Part shown: one piece after another, positions 1 through 8,968 of the stretch | Layout of the letters: each line of letters opens with the position of its first letter | Position numbering within the stretch: position 1 is the stretch's first letter | Source: Bordetella parapertussis | GTDB lineage: Bacteria; Pseudomonadota; Gammaproteobacteria; Burkholderiales; Casimicrobiaceae | Reading direction: 5' to 3' | DNA length: 64,000 nt | Assembly (NCBI GenBank): GCA_943331295.2 | Contig: CALQLA020000016.1 | Location: 1-64,000 of the forward strand | Made by a program: the position numbers and the translations under genes | The notes under the pieces: model-generated | The model's input: the letters and a program-made list of their open reading frames with translations, nothing else | Databases searched by the model: none | Told to the model about the DNA's origin: nothing

Positions 1-246
1 GCCGCGCTTGCTAGCGGGCGCCGGCGCTCCCTTTTGCAGTGCAGCGGCAAGCGCCCCGCGCTTCTGCGGCGTGCGTCGCCAAATCACGCTCAACTCCTTG
101 CGCATGAGTAGCACGGCCTCGAAGTAGTACGGATCGCAAAGCAATGCTCGGAGATGGGTAATCGCTTCGTCAACCCGTTGTTCGCCGCTGCTTCCGTCAA
201 GCAACCACAACCCCGGCGTGCGCTCCCTCACATCGTCAGTCGTCAT
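1..246 (-). CDS. Hypothetical island protein, 3' end beyond window
   Basis: Leftward reading frame, open from an ATG at 246 to the window edge (82 codons seen, no stop). The protein starts MTTDDVRERTPGLWLL and continues with a charged, partly helical stretch (residues near EAVLLMRKELSVIWRR). A purine-rich Shine-Dalgarno stretch, GGGGGAGA, precedes the ATG at good spacing, which is why this start was chosen. An in-frame ATG at 306 (MRGFEFVIFE) would add 20 residues. I do not recognise the family. It lies downstream of the broken integrase on the same strand, so it is probably cargo of the ssrA-integrated island. Positions 247-521 between the two hold no other gene I can support and look less GC-rich than the rest. 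Confidence 0.45.
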   Translation of the reverse strand, partial: MTTDDVRERTPGLWLLDGSSGEQRVDEAITHLRALLCDPYYFEAVLLMRKELSVIWRRTPQKRGALAAALQKGAPAPASKRG

Positions 247-521
247 CGCACCACTCTCCCCCTTGTCCAGTATGATTTCAAAGATGACGAATTCAAAGCC
301 GCGCATTCTTCCAAGCCCGTTCTACGAAGGGACTCCGAAGCACTCGCCAGAACGACGGGAGCGCGCAAGGTGCTTGCGGGCGGCTCGACGCTTGCGCGCG
401 TCGCTTATCTCAATTCCGTGGTATCGGCAGCGGGACGAGGAGAGCGGGATGCGGTTCTGGCTCACCTATCACGGCTCGCAGATTCTCACGAACTAGATCC
501 GGCGCACTCGCGTGCCGCGCG

Positions 522-1757
522 CTAGGCACGCCGCTCCGAGAGTTCCACGATTTGTGCCCCATCCCGCGCCGCAATCAATCGCTGCTCATGCTTCGCCACT
601 AGCTTCCGGCGCAGTTCAACCCGCGCGCCTCGGTCATACGCTGCTTGCACCTTGTTGCCGGTCACGTGATCAAGCTGCGCCTCGATTGTGTCGCGATCCT
701 CGCCGGCTTCGTAGCTCCACGTCGAGAACACGCTGCGCCAGCCATGCGGGCCATGCTTTCCGCTGAGGCCCAAGGCGCGCGTATAAAACTTCTCGACAGC
801 CTCGCGCGTGACCGGGCCGTCAGCACGCGGGGTAGGACAGGCCCACACCGCGCCGTCGCCGTCCGCCTTGCGCCAATCGATAAGCAGCGCCAACAGCCCC
901 GGCGCCAGCGGCACCAGATGCGCCCCGCGTTCCTTGTCCTTGCGCTTCATCCGGTCGCGTGGAATCGCCCAGGTGCCGCCAACTAGGTCGAGCTCGGCCC
1001 ACTGCGCCCCGACAATCTCGCCGATTCGCTGTGCCGTGAACGCGCAGATAAGGTGCGCCCGCTGCACCCCGCGCGATGCGTCCACCTGCCGCGCGGCACG
1101 GAGGATTGCGCCGATGCCGTCATGCGTCAGCACAGCCGGCAGGTGCTTGCGTTCGATTTTTGGCCCTCGGCGCGCTGCTGGTAACGGGTTGATGGTAATC
1201 AGGCCGTGCTCTACGGCATGGTCAAGGATTCCACGCAGCCGCTGCCTGACCTTCTTCGCCGTGTCCGGGGCAGCCTTGTCGATCCGGCGCACGATCGGGG
1301 AACAGATCGCCGCCGTGATCTGGGCGATTGGCAGCGTATCCAGCTTGTTAAGGTGGTTCCGCAGGCTCGCCTCGACCTCGCCGCGATAATCGTCCGTCCA
1401 TTGCTGCCGCTTGGCCTCATCGGCGACCCATTCGGCCGCCACCTTGACGAACGTGCCGCCTGCCGCCGCAGCCTTCTGCGCCTTGGCGACGTTCTTGGCG
1501 ACCGTCAGGTGTTCGCCCTTCGCTGCCAGTTCGCGGGCCTCCTGCGCCTTCCTGCGCGCTTCCACGAGCGGCACGGCTTCGAGCTTGCCGAGGCTGGCGG
1601 TCTGCTGCTTGCCGTCGTGACGGTAGCGGTACTCCCACGACTTCGCCCCGGGCGGACTGACCCGCAGATACAGCCCTTAGCCGTCCGCGAGCCGGTAGAC
1701 CTTGGCCTTCGCCTTGGCCGCGACTAGGTGCAAGTCCTTCAATTGGTACCGTGCCAT
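522..1757 (-). pseudogene. Tyrosine recombinase (ssrA-site integrase), interrupted by a stop codon
   Basis: From the ATG at 1757 the frame reads MARYQLKDLHLVAAKAKAKV, the start of a DUF4102/Arm-binding domain typical of P4-type island integrases. Codon 27 is TAA (1677-1679 on the plus strand), in the conserved DGKGLYLRV-like motif where lysine is expected; one base change from AAA would give it. The frame then runs unbroken to 522. The catalytic domain is intact by eye: the first arginine in TAQRIGEIVGAQW, HGPHGWRSVFSTW (HxxR region), LDHVTGNKV and the tyrosine in AAYDRGAR. A GTG at 1574 could restart translation but would lose the Arm-binding domain, so normal recombination is unlikely unless the stop is read through or is a sequencing error. 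The gene starts 166 bp from the 3' end of ssrA, the usual arrangement for an integrase using that attachment site. Confidence 0.85.
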
Positions 1758-1887
1758 GCCCGCCCCCGCCCGCCGTACCGTTACCATCATCGCGCGGTGG
1801 AAATGCAGGTACCCACGCCGTTACCATCAGTAGACGCGGTTGCTCGCGACCGTCAACGAACGTCCGTGCACTATGAAAAAGGCAAGA

Positions 1888-1910
1888 AAAAGCCCGCGCG
1901 AGGCGGGCTT
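1888..1910 (-). terminator. Rho-independent terminator of ssrA
   Basis: On the minus strand the stem AAGCCCGC, loop CTCGC and GCGGGCTT are followed by a T-rich run. It lies 13 nt past the mature 3' end of the tmRNA and would end its transcript before the integrase. Confidence 0.75.
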
Positions 1911-1922
1911 AGTAGTACGTGT

Positions 1923-1958
1923 TGGTGGAGGTGGCGAGAATCGAACTCGCGTCCGGAA
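1923..1958. other. Probable island attachment site in the ssrA 3' end
   Basis: The last 35 or so bases of ssrA (T-arm and acceptor strand) are a common recombination target of P4-type integrases, and the integrase start is 166 bp away and on the same strand. The element extends left of position 1, so the second copy of the direct repeat is outside the window and the exact core cannot be set. Confidence 0.5.
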
Positions 1959-2311
1959 GCGCTCCATAGTCGGGCCTACATGCTTAGTCGCGTCATTGTG
2001 CTCTCATCCCGCAACCGCTGACTGACAGGCGGCGGCGGAACCAGTCACCTTGATTTGACGCAACACCCAAGTGACCCGGATGCGCGCGATCGCTCAAAAT
2101 GTCCCCGCTGTGCTTCGCCTCGAAAGTTGCCCTTCGGGGTTACGTCACCCGGGCTGAGCGCCGCCCGGTGCGAGGTCCGGCGGGATTAAGCCGCCAGAGC
2201 GTACGTTTCGTCGTTCGCAGTTAGATTTGCGATTGTCAGAGTTTAACGAGGACCAACACCTCGGCATGCCCCAATCTACTTCACTACCCCCGTCGAAACC
2301 AGTTCACCCCC
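1923..2311 (-). ncRNA. ssrA: Transfer-messenger RNA (tmRNA)
   Basis: tmRNA rescues ribosomes stalled on broken mRNA and tags the nascent chain for proteolysis. The 5' end GGGGGTGAACTGGTTTCGAC and the 3' end CACCTCCACCA pair as a seven-base-pair acceptor stem with the CCA encoded. A T-arm (GCGAG-TTCGATT-CTCGC) is present. The tag frame (2186-2218, minus strand) reads ANDETYALAA followed by TAA, close to the E. coli tag ANDENYALAA. Length is about 389 nt, one-piece form. The 3' end is next to an integrase gene and so probably also forms one side of an island attachment site. Ends were set from the acceptor pairing; processing was not tested. Confidence 0.96.
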
Positions 2312-2474
2312 GGTAATCGTCGTGGCCCGGCGCAATCGTCGTTCGTGACCGTCGCCGGAAATGCTGCACCTTCTTATGATAACACCCGGCGCCAAGAGTT
2401 CCCCGCACGCCGCCTTCACTCCGACATGTGGAGTAAAATCAGTTACTTTCAAGATATTGTCCGAAGAAAAAACG

Positions 2475-3947
2475 ATGCCCACCGCCACGATCATTCCCGT
2501 CATCCTGTCCGGCGGCGCCGGCACCCGGCTGTGGCCGCTGTCGCGCGAGCAGGCGCCGAAACCGTTCATGCCGCTGCCCGACGGCGAGACGCTGCTCGCG
2601 AAGACCGCGGCGCGCGCCCTCGCGCTGCCCGGGGTTAAGTCGCTGCTCACCGTCACCAACCGCGACTATTACCACCACACCAAGGGCGTCTACGAGGGGC
2701 TCGGCAACTGCGCGGCGTCGGGCACGGCGTTCCTGCTGGAACCGTTCGGCCGCAACACGGCGGCGGCCGTCGCACTGGCGGCGTTCCACGTCGAGGCCCG
2801 GCACGGCGGCGACGCGATCATGCTGGTGCTGCCCGCCGATCACCTGATCCGCGACCAGGCCGCGTTCGCCTTGGCGGTGCAACGCGCAACGCGCCTCGCG
2901 CGCACGCACCCGCTGGTCACGTTCGGGATCAGCCCGGCGCTGCCGGAAACCGGCTTCGGCTACATCGAGTGCGGCGATCCCGTCGCCGGCACGACGGCAG
3001 GCGAGCCGCCGGCCTTCGGCGCCCGTCGCTTCGTCGAAAAGCCGCCGCTGGCCCAGGCGCGCGAGTACCTCGCGGCCGGCAACTACGTCTGGAACTCCGG
3101 GATGTTCTGCTTCACCGCGGCCAACATCCTCGCCGCGTTCGGCCGCCACGCGCCGGCGGTGCGCGATGCGGTGCGGCCGGTATGGTCGGCGCTGGCCGCG
3201 AAGGACCCCGGCGCAATGCAGGAAATCGACGCCGCGCTGTTCGGCGCGGTGCCCGACATCTCGATCGACTACGCGGTGATGGAGAAGGCCGCGATGGCCG
3301 GCGAAGTCGCCATCGTCCGCGGCACCTTCGACTGGAGCGACGTCGGCTCGTGGCAGGCGGTGTCGGACCTGACCGAGCCGGACGCGCAGGGCAATCGCGG
3401 CCATGGCGAGCGGGTGGCGATCGCGACGTTCGGCACCTACGTCCACTCCGGCGATCGCGTCGTCGCCACCGTCGGCGTCGAGAACCTCGTGATCATCGAT
3501 ACCCCCGACGCCGTGCTGGTCGCCCACCGCGACCACCTGCAGCGCGTCAAGGAAGTGGTCGGCGAACTGAAGGCCCGCGGGCACGACGCGTACAAGCTGC
3601 ACCGGACGGTCGCGCGGCCCTGGGGGACGTATACGGTGCTGCAGGAGGGCCCGAGCTTCAAGATCAAGCGCATCGAGGTGAAGCCCGGCGCGTCGCTGTC
3701 GCTGCAGCTGCACCACCAGCGCAGCGAGCACTGGATCGTCGTCCACGGCACCGCGAACGTCACCCGCGGCGACGCGGAGTACAGGATCGGCGCCAACGAG
3801 TCGACGTACATCCCGATCGAGACCCGCCACCGGCTGGCCAACACCGGCGACGAGCCGCTGGTGATGATCGAGGTGCAGTGCGGCGACTACCTCGGCGAGG
3901 ACGACATCGTCCGCTTCGACGACATCTACGGCCGCGTTCCGGCCTGA
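2475..3947 (+). CDS. Mannose-1-phosphate guanylyltransferase / mannose-6-phosphate isomerase
   Basis: Bifunctional type II enzyme (ManC/AlgA/XanB family, 490 aa) that makes GDP-mannose from GTP and mannose-1-phosphate; many members also isomerise fructose-6-phosphate to mannose-6-phosphate. The N-terminal nucleotidyltransferase has the pyrophosphorylase signature SGGAGTRLWPLSR (residues 12-24) and FVEKPP. The C-terminal cupin (from about residue 375) starts RPWGTYTVL and has the metal-binding pattern LQLHHQRSEHW. The start is ATG 2475 because homologues begin just before the GTRLWPLSR motif; an upstream in-frame ATG at 2361 adds 38 residues with no similarity and overlaps the promoter region. 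It stands alone, divergent from ssrA. A weak -10 (TAAAAT, 2434-2439) is the only promoter hint. The product probably feeds mannose-containing surface polysaccharide. Confidence 0.93.
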   Translation: MPTATIIPVILSGGAGTRLWPLSREQAPKPFMPLPDGETLLAKTAARALALPGVKSLLTVTNRDYYHHTKGVYEGLGNCAASGTAFLLEPFGRNTAAAVALAAFHVEARHGGDAIMLVLPADHLIRDQAAFALAVQRATRLARTHPLVTFGISPALPETGFGYIECGDPVAGTTAGEPPAFGARRFVEKPPLAQAREYLAAGNYVWNSGMFCFTAANILAAFGRHAPAVRDAVRPVWSALAAKDPGAMQEIDAALFGAVPDISIDYAVMEKAAMAGEVAIVRGTFDWSDVGSWQAVSDLTEPDAQGNRGHGERVAIATFGTYVHSGDRVVATVGVENLVIIDTPDAVLVAHRDHLQRVKEVVGELKARGHDAYKLHRTVARPWGTYTVLQEGPSFKIKRIEVKPGASLSLQLHHQRSEHWIVVHGTANVTRGDAEYRIGANESTYIPIETRHRLANTGDEPLVMIEVQCGDYLGEDDIVRFDDIYGRVPA

Positions 3948-3996
3948 ATCCCGCCGCGCGGCGCACGCCGCCCCCTTGCCCAACCCCGCCGTGCGA

Positions 3997-4212
3997 TCAG
4001 GCGAGGATGTCGGGGTCGATCTCGCGCTCGAGGCGCGCGATGTTGTCCTTCAGCAGCAGCTTGCGCCGCTTCAGCCGCGTGACCTGCAGCTGGTCGTGAT
4101 CGGGGGCCGCGGCGAGGCGACCGATGGCGGTGTCGAGGTCGCGGTGCTCCTGCTTCAGCTGCGCCAGTCGCTGCATCTGCGCGACGCGATCCGCGTTCCC
4201 GATATCGTCCAT
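3997..4212 (-). CDS. DUF465 family small coiled-coil protein (YdcH-like)
   Basis: A 71-residue, charge-rich helical protein beginning MDDIGNADRVAQMQRLAQLK, with a second segment RLKRRKLLLKDNIARLE. This is the DUF465/YdcH pattern: two helices joined by a short turn, with the typical RLKKxKLxLKDxI motif. Function is unknown; the length matches the family. It faces the preceding guanylyltransferase and is divergent from mfd. No signal peptide or membrane segment is visible. Confidence 0.88.
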   Translation of the reverse strand: MDDIGNADRVAQMQRLAQLKQEHRDLDTAIGRLAAAPDHDQLQVTRLKRRKLLLKDNIARLEREIDPDILA

Positions 4213-4348
4213 GATCCGCCGGTCTTTGTGCCATTCGGTGCGTCCGATTATGGCACGCGCGCCCGCCCTCGCGAATGGATTTCGTGCCGCCGCCGGCCCG
4301 CTCGCGCCCGCCCCGGCCGGCCAATGCCGGCCCGGTCACCGTGCCGCG

Positions 4349-4354
4349 TATAAT
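4349..4354 (+). promoter_or_regulatory. Candidate -10 box for mfd
   Basis: A perfect TATAAT sits 24 nt before the GTG start of mfd. Transcription from it would begin near 4361, so the leader would be only about 17 nt for the GTG at 4378 or about 5 nt for the TTG at 4366. No good -35 box is seen at 17-18 bp spacing. Confidence 0.4.
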
Positions 4355-4377
4355 CCGCGTTCGATTTGCAGCATCTC

Positions 4378-7300
4378 GTGTCGCCGACCCAGCCCTCCGA
4401 CGGCAAGCCGGCTGCGGCGAAACCGGCGTCCGTTGCAGGACCCGCCGCCCCGCCCGACTCCGTCCTTCCGAACCCCGCCGCGAATGCCATCGTGCTCGCC
4501 GCGCTGCCCCCGCTCGCGCCGAATCCGCCGGTCGCCGGGAAGCGGGCACGGGCCACGCCGCTCGACGGCTCGGCCGACGCGCTGGCGCTCGCCCAGCTGG
4601 CATTGCGCTGCGCCGAGGCCAAGCGCCTGCTGGCGATCTTTGCCGCCGACGCGCTGTCGGCACAGCGGCTCGCCGACGAGATCCCCTGGTTCGTGCCGTC
4701 GCTGCGGGTGGCGGTGCTTCCCGACTGGGAAACGCTGCCCTACGACCACTTCTCGCCGCACCAGGACCTCGTGTCCGAGCGGCTCGCCACGCTCTACCGC
4801 GTGTCGCGCGGCGAATGCGACGTGCTCATCGTCGCCGCGACGACCGCGCTCTACCGGCTGGCGCCACCGTCGTACCTCGCCGCATTCACGTTCTTCCTGA
4901 AGCAGGGCGAGCGCCTCGACGTCGACGCGCTGCGCGCGCAGTTGGGCCTCGCCGGTTACCAGCACGTCACGCAGGTCGTGTCGCCGGGCGAATTCAGCAT
5001 CCGCGGCGGCCTGATCGACCTGTTCGCGATGGGCAGCGTGCTGCCGTACCGGATCGACCTCTTCGGCAACGACATCGAGAGCATCAAGAGCTTCGACGTC
5101 GACACGCAGCGCACGCTCTACCCGGTGCCCGAGATCCGGATGCTGCCGGCGCGCGAGTTCCCGCTCGACGATGCCGGCCGCACGCGCTTTCGCAGCCGCT
5201 ACCGGGAAGCGTTCGAGGGCGACGCGTCGAAGTCGCCGCTCTACCGCGACGTCAGCAACGGCGTGGCGCCGGGCGGCATCGAGTACTACCTGCCGCTGTT
5301 TTTCGAATCGACGGCGACGATCGCCGACTACCTGCCGCCGACGACGACGCTCGCGCTGCTGGGGGACGTCGCCGGCGCGGTCGAGCGCTTCTGGCAGGAC
5401 ACCGATGCGCGCTACCGGCTGCTGCGTGGCGACAAGGCGCGCCCGCTGCTGCCACCCCCCGACATCTTCCTGCCGCAGGAAACCTTCAACGGCGCGATCA
5501 AGGGCTTCGCCCGCGTCGAGTTCCCCGTGCCGGCGCAGGGCGAACTGGCGCTGCCGCTGCCGGACCCCGTGGCCGGCGAGAAGCGCCGCACGTCGCCTCT
5601 GCCGACGGTGCAGGTCGACCGGCGCGCGACCGACCCGATCGCCGCGCTGAAGCGCTTCCTCGCGGCCACCGACGCGCGCGTGCTCATCTGCGCCGAAAGC
5701 GCGGGGCGCCGCGAGACGATGCAGCAGTACTTCGCCGAGTACGGGCTGCCGATCCCGCTGGTCGACGGCTGGTCGCCGACGACTGCGGCCGACCCCGCGA
5801 CGAAGGGCAACGGCCTCATCGTCGCGCCGCTGCACGCGGGCTTCGCGTGGCCGGACGCAAAGCTCGCGTTCGTCACCGAGGCGGAGCTCTATGCGGGCGT
5901 CGTCCGCCGCGGCCGGCGCGATGCCGCCCGGCGCACCAACGTCGACACGATGCTGCGCGACCTGTCCGAGGTGCGCATCGGCGATCCCGTCGTCCACGAG
6001 CAGCACGGCATCGGCCGCTACCTGGGCCTCGTGACGCTCGACATGGGCGAAGGCGCAGCCGAGTTCCTGCAGCTCGTCTACGCCAACGACGCCAAGCTGT
6101 ACGTGCCGGTGTCGAACCTGCACCTGATCGGCCGCTACAGCGGCGCGTCGCCCGAGGCGGCGCCGCTGCACGAGCTGGGCGGCGGCCAGTGGGAGAAGGC
6201 GAAGCGGCGCGCCGCGAGGGCTGCGCACGACACCGCGGCCGAGCTCCTCAACCTCTACGCGCAGCGCGCGCTGCGCAAGGGCCACGCGTTCAAGTTCAAC
6301 GTCCACGACTACGACGCATTCGCGGCCGGCTTCCCGTTCGACGAGACGCCGGACCAGACCGCCGCGATCGAGGCGGTCATCAAGGACCTGACGTCGGGCC
6401 AGCCGATGGACCGGCTCGTCTGCGGCGACGTCGGCTTCGGCAAGACCGAGGTCGCGCTGCGCGCGGCCTACGTGGCGCTGGCCGACGGCAAGCAGGTCGC
6501 GGTGCTGGTGCCGACGACGCTGCTCGCCGAGCAGCACTTCCAGGTGTTCTCCGACCGCTTCTCCGACCTGCCGGTGAAGCTCGCCGAGCTCTCGCGCTTT
6601 CGCTCGCCGAAGGAGGTGAAGGCGGCGCTGGAAGGGCTCGCCGCCGGCACCATCGACCTCGTGATCGGCACCCACAAGCTGATCCAGCCCGACGTCTCGT
6701 TCAAGCGCCTGGGCCTCGTGATCATCGACGAGGAGCACCGCTTCGGCGTGCGGCAGAAGGAGCAGCTGAAGCGGCTGCGCGCCGAGGTCGACGTGCTGAC
6801 GCTCACCGCAACGCCGATCCCGCGCACGCTGGCGATGTCGCTGGAGGGCATCCGCGACTTCTCCGTGATCGCCACCGCGCCGCAGCGGCGGCTCGCGATC
6901 AAGACCTTCGTCGCGACGCACTCGCCGGGCATCGTCCGCGAGGCGGCGCTGCGCGAGCTGAAGCGCGGCGGCCAGATCTACTTCCTGCACAACGACATCG
7001 ACACGATCGGCTCCACCGCCGAGCGCCTCGCGAAGCTCGTGCCCGAGGCGCGCATCGCGATCGCGCACGGCCAGATGGGCGAGCGCGATCTCGAGCACGT
7101 GATGCGCGACTTCTACGCGCAGCGCTTCAACCTGCTCGTCTGCTCGACGATCATCGAGACCGGCATCGACGTGCCGACGGCGAACACCATCATCATCGAG
7201 CGCGCCGACCGCTTTGGCCTGGCCCAGCTGCACCAGCTGCGCGGACGCGTCGGCCGCTCGCACCACCAGGCCTACGCGTACCTGCTGACGCCGCCGGAAG

Positions 7301-7977
7301 AAGCGCTGTCGACGCTCGCGAAAAAGCGGCTGGAGGCGATCCAGATGATGGAGGACCTGGGCGCCGGCTTCTACCTTGCGATGCACGACCTCGAGATCCG
7401 CGGCGCGGGCGAGGTGCTCGGCGACTCGCAGTCGGGCGAGATGCAGGAGATCGGCTTCCAGCTCTACGCCGACATGCTGCGCGCCGCCGTGTCGTCGCTG
7501 CGCAAGGGCAAGGAACCCGACCTCGCCGCGCCGCTGGGGGTCACGACCGAGATCAACCTGCACGTGCCGGCGCGGCTGCCGGAGGCCTACTGTGCCGACG
7601 TGCACGAGCGGCTCGTCCTCTACAAGCGGCTCGCGAACTGCGAGACCAACGACGAGCTCGACACGATGCAGGAGGAACTGGTCGACCGCTTCGGCAGCCT
7701 GCCCGACCCGGCGCAGGCGCTTCTGGCGTCGCACCGGCTGCGCGTCGTCGCGCGGCCGCTGGGTGTCGCCAAGATCGACGCCGGCCCCGAGCGCGCGACG
7801 ATACAGTTCGTCAAGGACCCTCCGATCGATGCGGGCGCGCTGATCCTGCTGGTGCAGAAGGACGGGCGCATCCGCTTCGCCGGCCCCGACCGCATCCGGA
7901 TCGAGCGCGCGGCACCGACGCTCGCCGAGCGCACGACGATGCTGCGCGATTTCCTGTCGAAGCTGCAGGCGTCCTAG
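4378..7977 (+). CDS. mfd: Transcription-repair coupling factor Mfd
   Basis: DNA translocase that removes RNA polymerase stalled at lesions and recruits UvrA. About 1199 aa, slightly longer than E. coli Mfd (1148) because of an alanine/proline-rich N-terminal extension. The UvrB-like region (YDHFSPHQDLVSERLATLYR) is followed by the RNA-polymerase-interacting domain (IGDPVVHEQHGIGRYLGL). The RecG-like motor has Walker A GDVGFGKTE (about residue 683) and Walker B DEEHRFG (about 784). The C-terminal TRCF domain is complete. Start codons are uncertain: GTG 4378 is given, with TTG 4366 in frame. A metallo-hydrolase gene follows after 21 bp, and a shared transcript is possible. Confidence 0.95.
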   Translation: MSPTQPSDGKPAAAKPASVAGPAAPPDSVLPNPAANAIVLAALPPLAPNPPVAGKRARATPLDGSADALALAQLALRCAEAKRLLAIFAADALSAQRLADEIPWFVPSLRVAVLPDWETLPYDHFSPHQDLVSERLATLYRVSRGECDVLIVAATTALYRLAPPSYLAAFTFFLKQGERLDVDALRAQLGLAGYQHVTQVVSPGEFSIRGGLIDLFAMGSVLPYRIDLFGNDIESIKSFDVDTQRTLYPVPEIRMLPAREFPLDDAGRTRFRSRYREAFEGDASKSPLYRDVSNGVAPGGIEYYLPLFFESTATIADYLPPTTTLALLGDVAGAVERFWQDTDARYRLLRGDKARPLLPPPDIFLPQETFNGAIKGFARVEFPVPAQGELALPLPDPVAGEKRRTSPLPTVQVDRRATDPIAALKRFLAATDARVLICAESAGRRETMQQYFAEYGLPIPLVDGWSPTTAADPATKGNGLIVAPLHAGFAWPDAKLAFVTEAELYAGVVRRGRRDAARRTNVDTMLRDLSEVRIGDPVVHEQHGIGRYLGLVTLDMGEGAAEFLQLVYANDAKLYVPVSNLHLIGRYSGASPEAAPLHELGGGQWEKAKRRAARAAHDTAAELLNLYAQRALRKGHAFKFNVHDYDAFAAGFPFDETPDQTAAIEAVIKDLTSGQPMDRLVCGDVGFGKTEVALRAAYVALADGKQVAVLVPTTLLAEQHFQVFSDRFSDLPVKLAELSRFRSPKEVKAALEGLAAGTIDLVIGTHKLIQPDVSFKRLGLVIIDEEHRFGVRQKEQLKRLRAEVDVLTLTATPIPRTLAMSLEGIRDFSVIATAPQRRLAIKTFVATHSPGIVREAALRELKRGGQIYFLHNDIDTIGSTAERLAKLVPEARIAIAHGQMGERDLEHVMRDFYAQRFNLLVCSTIIETGIDVPTANTIIIERADRFGLAQLHQLRGRVGRSHHQAYAYLLTPPEEALSTLAKKRLEAIQMMEDLGAGFYLAMHDLEIRGAGEVLGDSQSGEMQEIGFQLYADMLRAAVSSLRKGKEPDLAAPLGVTTEINLHVPARLPEAYCADVHERLVLYKRLANCETNDELDTMQEELVDRFGSLPDPAQALLASHRLRVVARPLGVAKIDAGPERATIQFVKDPPIDAGALILLVQKDGRIRFAGPDRIRIERAAPTLAERTTMLRDFLSKLQAS

Positions 7978-7998
7978 GCGCACGCCCGGCACTGCCCC

Positions 7999-8916
7999 AT
8001 GCACGAATTCCTTCCCCGCCAGGTCCACGTCTTCGTCCGCGACTGGCTCTCCGCCAACAACATCGTCCTGAGGAGCGACGCCGGCAACACGCTCGTCGAC
8101 ACCGGCTACGCCCGGCACGTGCCGCTCACGCTCGCGCTGCTCGCCACCGCGCGCGGGCTCGGCGACGGGCCGCTCGCGCGGATCGTGAACACGCACGGCC
8201 ACTCCGACCACATCGGCGGCAACGCGGCCGTCGCCCGCAAGTACGGCTGCCCGATACTGGTGCCCGAAGGCGAGCGCGCGCTGTTCGACCGGTGGGACAC
8301 GCAGGCGCTGCTGTACGACTACGCCGACCAGCACGCCGACCGCTTCACGCCGGACGAGAGCGTCCTGGCCGGCAGCACCCACGTCTGGGGCGATCTCGAA
8401 TGGCAGGCACTGGCGGCCCCCGGCCACGACATGGGCGCGCTGGTGTTCTACAACGCCGCGCACCGGATCCTCATCTCCGGCGACGCGCTGTGGGAGAACG
8501 GCTTCGGGATCGTGATGCCGCCGGCGCTCGACGCCGCCGCGCTGCCCGCGACGCGGGCCACCGTCGAGATGCTCGCCACGCTCGACATCGGCATCGTTAT
8601 CCCCGGCCACGGCGAGCCGTTCACCGCCGTCGACGCGGCAATCGAGCGCGCGATTAAGCGCGTCGCGTCGTTCGAGGCCGATCCGATGCGGATGGCGCGG
8701 CACTTCATGAAGGCGCTGTTCTCGTTCGCGCTGCTCGACCGGCAGCACATGCGCATCGCGGACATCCCGGCCTACCTCGGGCGCGTGGGCGTCTACCGCG
8801 ACTTCAACGCGCAGTTCTTCCGGCTGTCGAACGAGCACTTCGCGGCGTGGCTGGTGGCGGAGCTGGAGCGCGCCGGCGCGGTGCGCCGCCACGGCGACGA
8901 CCTCGTGCCCGTGTAG
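7999..8916 (+). CDS. MBL-fold metallo-hydrolase
   Basis: A 305-residue metallo-beta-lactamase-fold hydrolase. The metal-binding motif THGHSDH (about residues 65-71) is intact, followed by the downstream histidine in APGHDMGALVF, the aspartate in LISGDALW, and a further histidine in VIPGHGEPF. A C-terminal helical domain (FEADPMRMARHFMKALF to the end) resembles the DNA-binding-like tail of several glyoxalase-II/lactamase-like hydrolases. The substrate cannot be told; thioester or lactone hydrolysis is typical of the superfamily. It starts 21 bp after mfd on the same strand and is followed by a GC-rich hairpin repeat. No signal peptide is seen, so it is probably cytoplasmic. Confidence 0.85.
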   Translation: MHEFLPRQVHVFVRDWLSANNIVLRSDAGNTLVDTGYARHVPLTLALLATARGLGDGPLARIVNTHGHSDHIGGNAAVARKYGCPILVPEGERALFDRWDTQALLYDYADQHADRFTPDESVLAGSTHVWGDLEWQALAAPGHDMGALVFYNAAHRILISGDALWENGFGIVMPPALDAAALPATRATVEMLATLDIGIVIPGHGEPFTAVDAAIERAIKRVASFEADPMRMARHFMKALFSFALLDRQHMRIADIPAYLGRVGVYRDFNAQFFRLSNEHFAAWLVAELERAGAVRRHGDDLVPV

Positions 8917-8953
8917 CCCGGCCCCGGGTTTCGCTCGCGCTCAACCCGGGGTA
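8917..8953. repeat. Short palindromic repeat, CCCGGGTT family, single copy
   Basis: CCCGGGTTTCGCT near 8923 pairs with AACCCGGGG near 8943. The same hairpin occurs twice at 26922-27010 and twice at 47201-47287. It lies directly after a stop codon, between convergent genes, and may also act as a transcription stop. Confidence 0.7.
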
Positions 8954-8968
8954 CGGGACGGCCGACGC

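Noticed and set aside
154-525. Plus-strand frames of 123 and 92 residues in the island end
   Set aside because: They oppose the minus-strand gene at 1-246, have no ribosome site or recognised motif, and show arginine/proline-rich composition typical of antisense frames.
1574-1577. GTG at 1574 as the true start of the integrase
   Set aside because: It would drop the Arm-binding domain, whose sequence is clearly present upstream across the TAA. The gene is better described as interrupted.
4336-8892. Very long antisense frames (for example 1518 residues opposite mfd)
   Set aside because: GC-rich third positions keep the opposite frame open; the composition is Arg/Ala/Gly/His-rich and no domain is visible. 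Similar shadows across the window were left out.
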